A stretch of 58,334 nucleotides of DNA from a bacterium. GTDB lineage: Bacteria; Campylobacterota; Campylobacteria; Campylobacterales; Sulfurimonadaceae. Where the stretch lies: the NCBI GenBank assembly GCA_018824305.1, contig JAHJGM010000008.1, forward strand, positions 1-58,334, read 5' to 3'. The notes below the pieces were generated by a model that worked only from the letters and a program-made list of their open reading frames with translations, ran no database searches and had not been told where the DNA came from. Every line of letters begins with the position of its first letter. Position 1 is the first letter of the stretch. Below, in pieces: positions 54,708 to 58,334 of the stretch. A program made the position numbers and the translations under genes.

Positions 54708-55920
54708 GGTGTGATTGTGCCTGTTTTATCCTGTTTTTATATCCTGCATTGATGCGCAGATGAAGACCGAGGAAATAGGCGTGGGTGATCGCTTTTTTTA
54801 AGAGGTATGCCGTGTAGCCTTTGACTCTCACAAATCCGAACATCTCTCCCACTGCGTATTTCCCTCCAAGAGCTACAAATATCCCGCTGACATCGGCATG
54901 AAACGGCTTGCCGGCTTTGCCCTCTATCCTTTGGCTGATGGTGTTTGCCACATATTCCGCACTCTTTTCGGCTATCTGTGCCGTGGGCGGAAGCAGTTTA
55001 CCGCGGATATCTTTGATCTCGACACAGTCGCCTACGGCAAAGACGTTTTTCGTGCCGTGGATGTTGAGCTCTTGGTCTGGGATGAACTGGTTGATCCTGT
55101 TTTTTTCACTGCTGACGTTTGTGTTTAAGTCAGAAGCCTTGATACCGCCGGTGAAGATCATAAAATGGTAGTCGAGCTGTTCGCCGTTTTTAAAGTATAT
55201 GGCACTTTTGTCCAGCTTTTGTATGAATGCACTTGTGAGGATGTTGACGCCGAGTTTTTCGAGTCTTTTTTGCGTGTTTGTGATGATGAAAGGGCTCATC
55301 CCCGGCAGGATGGTGTCACTTGCGTCTATGAGATATATCTTGATCTTTTTTGCCCTCTCGCCCAGAGTCTTGGCGTAGTTTTCGATGACATGTGCCATCT
55401 CCGCAGCCACTTCCACACCGCTTAAGCCCGCTCCGCCTATGGCGAGGTTGATCTCATCAGTGTTGTTTATCTCTTCGTTTTGCAGTTTTTTGTAGATGAG
55501 GTTTTCAAACTCTTTTCTGAAGTTGTATGCGCGCATAAGGTTTTTGACCCCGTAGCTGTTTTCTCGAAGCCCCTCGATGAAAGAGAAGAAGTTGGTCTGC
55601 GCTCCCGTAGCGATGACGAGGTAGTTGTAAGAGACCTGCTGTTTTTCCGTCGTGACGGTTTGGCTGTCGTAGTCGATACAGGTCGCTTTTTCATAAAAAA
55701 AATCGACTCTGTTTTTAAACCCGCGGCACCACTTCTCAAGGTCTATGGCGATGTCATGGACATCAAAACGCCCCGCGATGTAGCCGTAAGCTTCTGTCTG
55801 GAGGTAATGGTAGGGATTTTTGTCGATGAGTGTGATACTCATGTCTTGATGTTTTGCCAAAAATTCGATGGCACGTAACCCGCCATAACCCCCGCCGATG
55901 ATCACTACTTTTGTATTCAA
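54697..55920 (-). CDS. Type II NADH dehydrogenase (NAD(P)/FAD-dependent oxidoreductase)
   Basis: The 407-residue flavoprotein has an FAD motif VIIGGGYGGLRAIEFL near the start and an NAD(P) motif LAIGGAGLSGVEVAAEMA around 165. The FAD-site GTKNVFAVGDC lies around 295. The C-terminal part is amphipathic, as in membrane-associated NDH-2. It should pass electrons from NADH to quinone without proton pumping. Sulfide:quinone reductase is an alternative in sulfur oxidisers, but the cysteine pattern expected for that enzyme is not seen. Confidence 0.88.
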   Translation of the reverse strand: MNTKVVIIGGGYGGLRAIEFLAKHQDMSITLIDKNPYHYLQTEAYGYIAGRFDVHDIAIDLEKWCRGFKNRVDFFYEKATCIDYDSQTVTTEKQQVSYNYLVIATGAQTNFFSFIEGLRENSYGVKNLMRAYNFRKEFENLIYKKLQNEEINNTDEINLAIGGAGLSGVEVAAEMAHVIENYAKTLGERAKKIKIYLIDASDTILPGMSPFIITNTQKRLEKLGVNILTSAFIQKLDKSAIYFKNGEQLDYHFMIFTGGIKASDLNTNVSSEKNRINQFIPDQELNIHGTKNVFAVGDCVEIKDIRGKLLPPTAQIAEKSAEYVANTISQRIEGKAGKPFHADVSGIFVALGGKYAVGEMFGFVRVKGYTAYLLKKAITHAYFLGLHLRINAGYKNRIKQAQSHHAI

Positions 55921-55940
55921 AGATAACCTTTAGTCATAAT

Positions 55941-57272
55941 TCAATTAGTTTTTGATACGAATCTTAACCAAAAGTAGCCAAAAAGTCCTGCAAACAATGA
56001 GGCTGACAAGATCCCGACCTTTGCCTGAAATATAAGCTCGTCATTGCCTAAAAATGCCAGATCCGCTACGAATATAGACATAGTAAAACCGATGCCTCCC
56101 AGAAATGCCACACCGAAGATCTGGCTCATGGTGCTTCCCTGCGGAAGTTTTGCTAGCTTTAGTTTTATGGCTAACCAGGAAACACCAAAGATTCCCAGCA
56201 CTTTTCCTAAGATGAGACCCGACACAATGCCAAGAGACACATTCTCCATGATGGTACTGCCGATGGAAGAAAAATCTACGGTTATGCCAGCGTTTGCAAG
56301 TGCAAAAAGAGGGATGATGATGAGAGCCACCGGAAGATGCAGGTTGCGTTCAAGTCTTGCAGCAGGCGTACCTACGGCGTCTATTCTGTCTTGCATATTG
56401 ATCAAAATCGCTTTTTGTTCCTCGTGCATCCTATGGTCTGTACTTACAGGATACTTGTCATACTGATTCAATAATTTTCTGGCATCTGCCGTGAAGTCTA
56501 ATGGAGTCTGTTTTGGTTTAGAGGGTATCGCCATAGCGGCAATCACACCTGCTATGGTTGCATGGACTCCCGACTCCAACATGAAAAACCACATCAACAG
56601 ACCGACAATAAAATAGGGCAGGATCATATGTATGCCAAAACGGTTAAATGAGATCAAGACCAAAAAAGAGATTCCGGCTAAAGCGAGTGGAAGAAAAACT
56701 ATTTGATCAGTATAAAATATGGCAATAACCAAAACAGCGCCGAGGTCATCAACGATGGCAAGAGCGACCAAAAAGGTCACCAGTGCTGTGGGTATTCTTT
56801 TTCCAAGCAGTACCAAAGCGCTGATGGCAAATGCGATATCTGTAGCCATCGGTATGCCCCATCCCGAAGCTCCAACTGTACTTGAGTTGATAGAAGAGTA
56901 AATGAGCGCAGGGAATGCCATACCGCCAATGGCCGCTAAAATAGGTAAAATAGCGACTTTGACATTTGAAAGTTCGCCCGCTAAGATCTCTCTTTTTATC
57001 TCAAGTCCGATGATAAAGAAAAATATGGCCATAAGCCCGTCGTTGATCCAGTGGTGGATAGTGTGCGAAAATTGCCAAGCACCGACGCTGATGTCTACTT
57101 TCGTATGGAAAAAATGGGTATATGTCTCTGCAAGCGGAGTGTTGGCAAGTATCAAGGCCAGTGCCGTCATAAACATCAAGATCATACCGGTAGTCGTCTG
57201 TGCATGTATAAAATGCTCAAATGGTGTTGCGATCTTATTGAAAGCTTTTTCCCAAGGGGCATATAATTTCAT
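55941..57272 (-). CDS. nhaA: Na+/H+ antiporter NhaA
   Basis: The 443-residue protein has twelve helices and the NhaA hallmark in PMATDIAFAISALVLLG and ALAIVDDLGAVLVIA (the two Asp of the ion site). It also has HATIAGVIAAMAIP and GGIGFTMSIFVADLAF. It is longer than E. coli NhaA by about 55 residues, due to a cytoplasmic loop at about 275-325. AAGGAT lies 6 bases before ATG 57272. The frame is open for 11 more codons upstream, without such a site. Confidence 0.95.
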   Translation of the reverse strand: MKLYAPWEKAFNKIATPFEHFIHAQTTTGMILMFMTALALILANTPLAETYTHFFHTKVDISVGAWQFSHTIHHWINDGLMAIFFFIIGLEIKREILAGELSNVKVAILPILAAIGGMAFPALIYSSINSSTVGASGWGIPMATDIAFAISALVLLGKRIPTALVTFLVALAIVDDLGAVLVIAIFYTDQIVFLPLALAGISFLVLISFNRFGIHMILPYFIVGLLMWFFMLESGVHATIAGVIAAMAIPSKPKQTPLDFTADARKLLNQYDKYPVSTDHRMHEEQKAILINMQDRIDAVGTPAARLERNLHLPVALIIIPLFALANAGITVDFSSIGSTIMENVSLGIVSGLILGKVLGIFGVSWLAIKLKLAKLPQGSTMSQIFGVAFLGGIGFTMSIFVADLAFLGNDELIFQAKVGILSASLFAGLFGYFWLRFVSKTN

Positions 57273-57431
57273 CTGTATCCTTAATCTATGAGAAGGTATC
57301 GTCAAAGATTATACAAAACTCTGGTTTAACAAATATTGAGTAAAAGCGGAGGTTCAATCATAAGGGTGTAGTTTTTAGAATTTTATAAAGTTCGATATAA
57401 TATAAAGAAAAAAAACTAAAAGTCATAAAAT

Positions 57432-58136
57432 ATGCCAATAGATGATTTATTGAAAAATGAAATAGAACACTTTAAACACGTTGCCACTATTGATGCAAAG
57501 TTTAATAGTTTAAATTTAATTATAGAACTTGAACGACGTAGTAAATATGAAGTACTATTATATACACATCTTAAGTTGTGGCTCAAATATTACATATTAT
57601 CAGTTACACGTAAAAAATTTTCTTATGATGAAATTATTTTTGAGAAAGTATGCTCAAAAATTTCGTATTTAACGAAAAAAAAAGAACAATTACAAATAGT
57701 AAAATTTTTTATTCGTATTCTTTCACAATATCAACTAACTAGTGAACTTGAACAGTTCAAAGGATATAAAAAACAGTTGGAACTTGAAGCACTCATAGAA
57801 GAAAAAAAATATTTTACTTTTTGCTTAAAAAGAAGTTTATATAGTTTTACGTCATTAATGGTTACCCTAATGATTTCAATTGTTATATTTAGCTCTTTTT
57901 TCTATATCCTACAAGAATATTTTGGGTGTTTATCTATTGAATTATCTAAGTATACTGATACGACCTTTTTGAACTATATATGGAATATGGTCGCATATAT
58001 TTTTAATATTGGTGAAAAACTTCAATTAGATTCATGGCACGAGTTACTCTTTATGAGTTTTTTAAAGATATATTTTTACTTATTGATTACATACTTTATT
58101 GTAAAAGAAATTACTCAAAAGGTTGAAAAGATTTGA
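57432..58136 (+). CDS. Hypothetical membrane protein
   Basis: The 234-residue protein is not recognised. Residues 1-130 are helical and charged (LELEALIEEKKYFTFCLKRS at the end). A hydrophobic helix follows at about 140-165 (SLMVTLMISIVIFSSFFYIL) and a second at about 207-225 (LLFMSFLKIYFYLLITYFIV). It is more AT-rich than the nearby genes. It overlaps the next partial gene by 3 bases, so the two form a unit that continues beyond the window. Confidence 0.5.
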   Translation: MPIDDLLKNEIEHFKHVATIDAKFNSLNLIIELERRSKYEVLLYTHLKLWLKYYILSVTRKKFSYDEIIFEKVCSKISYLTKKKEQLQIVKFFIRILSQYQLTSELEQFKGYKKQLELEALIEEKKYFTFCLKRSLYSFTSLMVTLMISIVIFSSFFYILQEYFGCLSIELSKYTDTTFLNYIWNMVAYIFNIGEKLQLDSWHELLFMSFLKIYFYLLITYFIVKEITQKVEKI

Positions 58137-58334
58137 TAGCTTTAAATACAAGTGAATTGATATCAAAAGTTCTGGCTTCATTGGTGTATCGAGTTGTATT
58201 AATTATTTATGCCGTTATGCTTATTTTATTACAACCTTCTATGTACACATGGTATGTATATCTAAGTATATTCATAGTTTATTTCGTATTATATTTATGG
58301 TTCTTGCAAAAAGAACAGCATGTTCTCAGAACAA
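58133..58334 (+). CDS. Partial membrane protein, cut by the window end
   Basis: An open frame begins with TTG, its second and third bases overlapping the TGA stop of the preceding gene, and runs without a stop to the window end (67 codons). It translates to MIALNTSELISKVLASLVY and on with two hydrophobic stretches (VVLIIYAVMLILL, YVYLSIFIVYFVLYLW). I do not recognise it. The overlap suggests coupled translation with the gene before. Confidence 0.5.
   Translation, partial: MIALNTSELISKVLASLVYRVVLIIYAVMLILLQPSMYTWYVYLSIFIVYFVLYLWFLQKEQHVLRT

Noticed and set aside
54697-55920. Sulfide:quinone oxidoreductase
   Set aside because: The protein has the FAD and NAD motifs of NDH-2 and lacks the conserved cysteine pattern of SQR.

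Overview
The window looks like part of the chromosome of a sulfur-oxidising member of the Campylobacterota, most likely Sulfurimonas or a close relative. The reasons are the AT-rich composition, a soxCDYZ cluster, NifS and a three-domain NifU next to each other, many c-di-GMP and PAS proteins, and Campylobacterota-style proteins throughout (type II NADH dehydrogenase, RelE/ParE toxin, MgtE and CorA together). No taxonomic marker gene was compared, so the genus is an inference.

Left edge (1-4229): the terminal part of a Tn7-like mobile element inserted in comM. It carries a pentapeptide-repeat membrane protein, a small conserved accessory protein, a 580-bp decayed region and a large TnsE/TniE-like protein. 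It ends at a 5'-TGT terminus inside the 47th codon of comM. Only the first 46 codons of comM remain here, and the other end of the element lies beyond the window.

4367-22752: a housekeeping chromosome. One minus-strand run carries glmM-lspA, tig-clpP, a degenerate GGDEF protein and def. The clpP reading frame has an in-frame stop. On the plus strand are rpsT-prfA and corA. Next come a REC-PAS-GGDEF-EAL protein, a DUF389 protein with an MscS channel, mgtE, a CaCA cation/proton exchanger, a Bax-like glucosaminidase, and the block dapF-coaE-speE-like.

22753-35181: a small membrane protein, an exported PEGA/Ig-like protein, purM, a Y-family polymerase, a pair of c-di-GMP proteins (a GGEEF cyclase and a Cache-EAL protein), nifS-nifU, two unrecognised genes and tRNA-Val(GAC).

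35447-45951: membrane proteins (DUF420, DUF4395), then a minus-strand sulfur-oxidation cluster soxC-soxD-soxY-soxZ, thioredoxin-like and MOSC proteins, and a DUF302-like exported protein. A compact toxin-antitoxin pair, a DUF2231 protein, a coiled-coil protein and molybdenum cofactor genes (moaC, mobA) follow. MoaC and MobA make the type of cofactor that SoxC uses.

45951-58334: an outer-membrane barrel protein, leuC, a zinc-finger protein, a cold-shock protein, MFS-ycaO, an SGNH esterase, a soluble MCP with a CZB zinc domain, yjbQ-sfsA-ndh, nhaA, and at the right edge two AT-rich unrecognised membrane genes.

The main signals worth following are: (1) the Tn7-like end in comM with repeated motifs beside a TnsE-like gene; (2) near-identical hairpins that bury the ribosome binding sites of nifU and leuC, one an Fe-S assembly gene and the other an Fe-S enzyme gene; (3) an over-represented palindrome TACATGTA, used in paired form as terminators; (4) the broken clpP; (5) a SoxY with a changed C-terminal motif.
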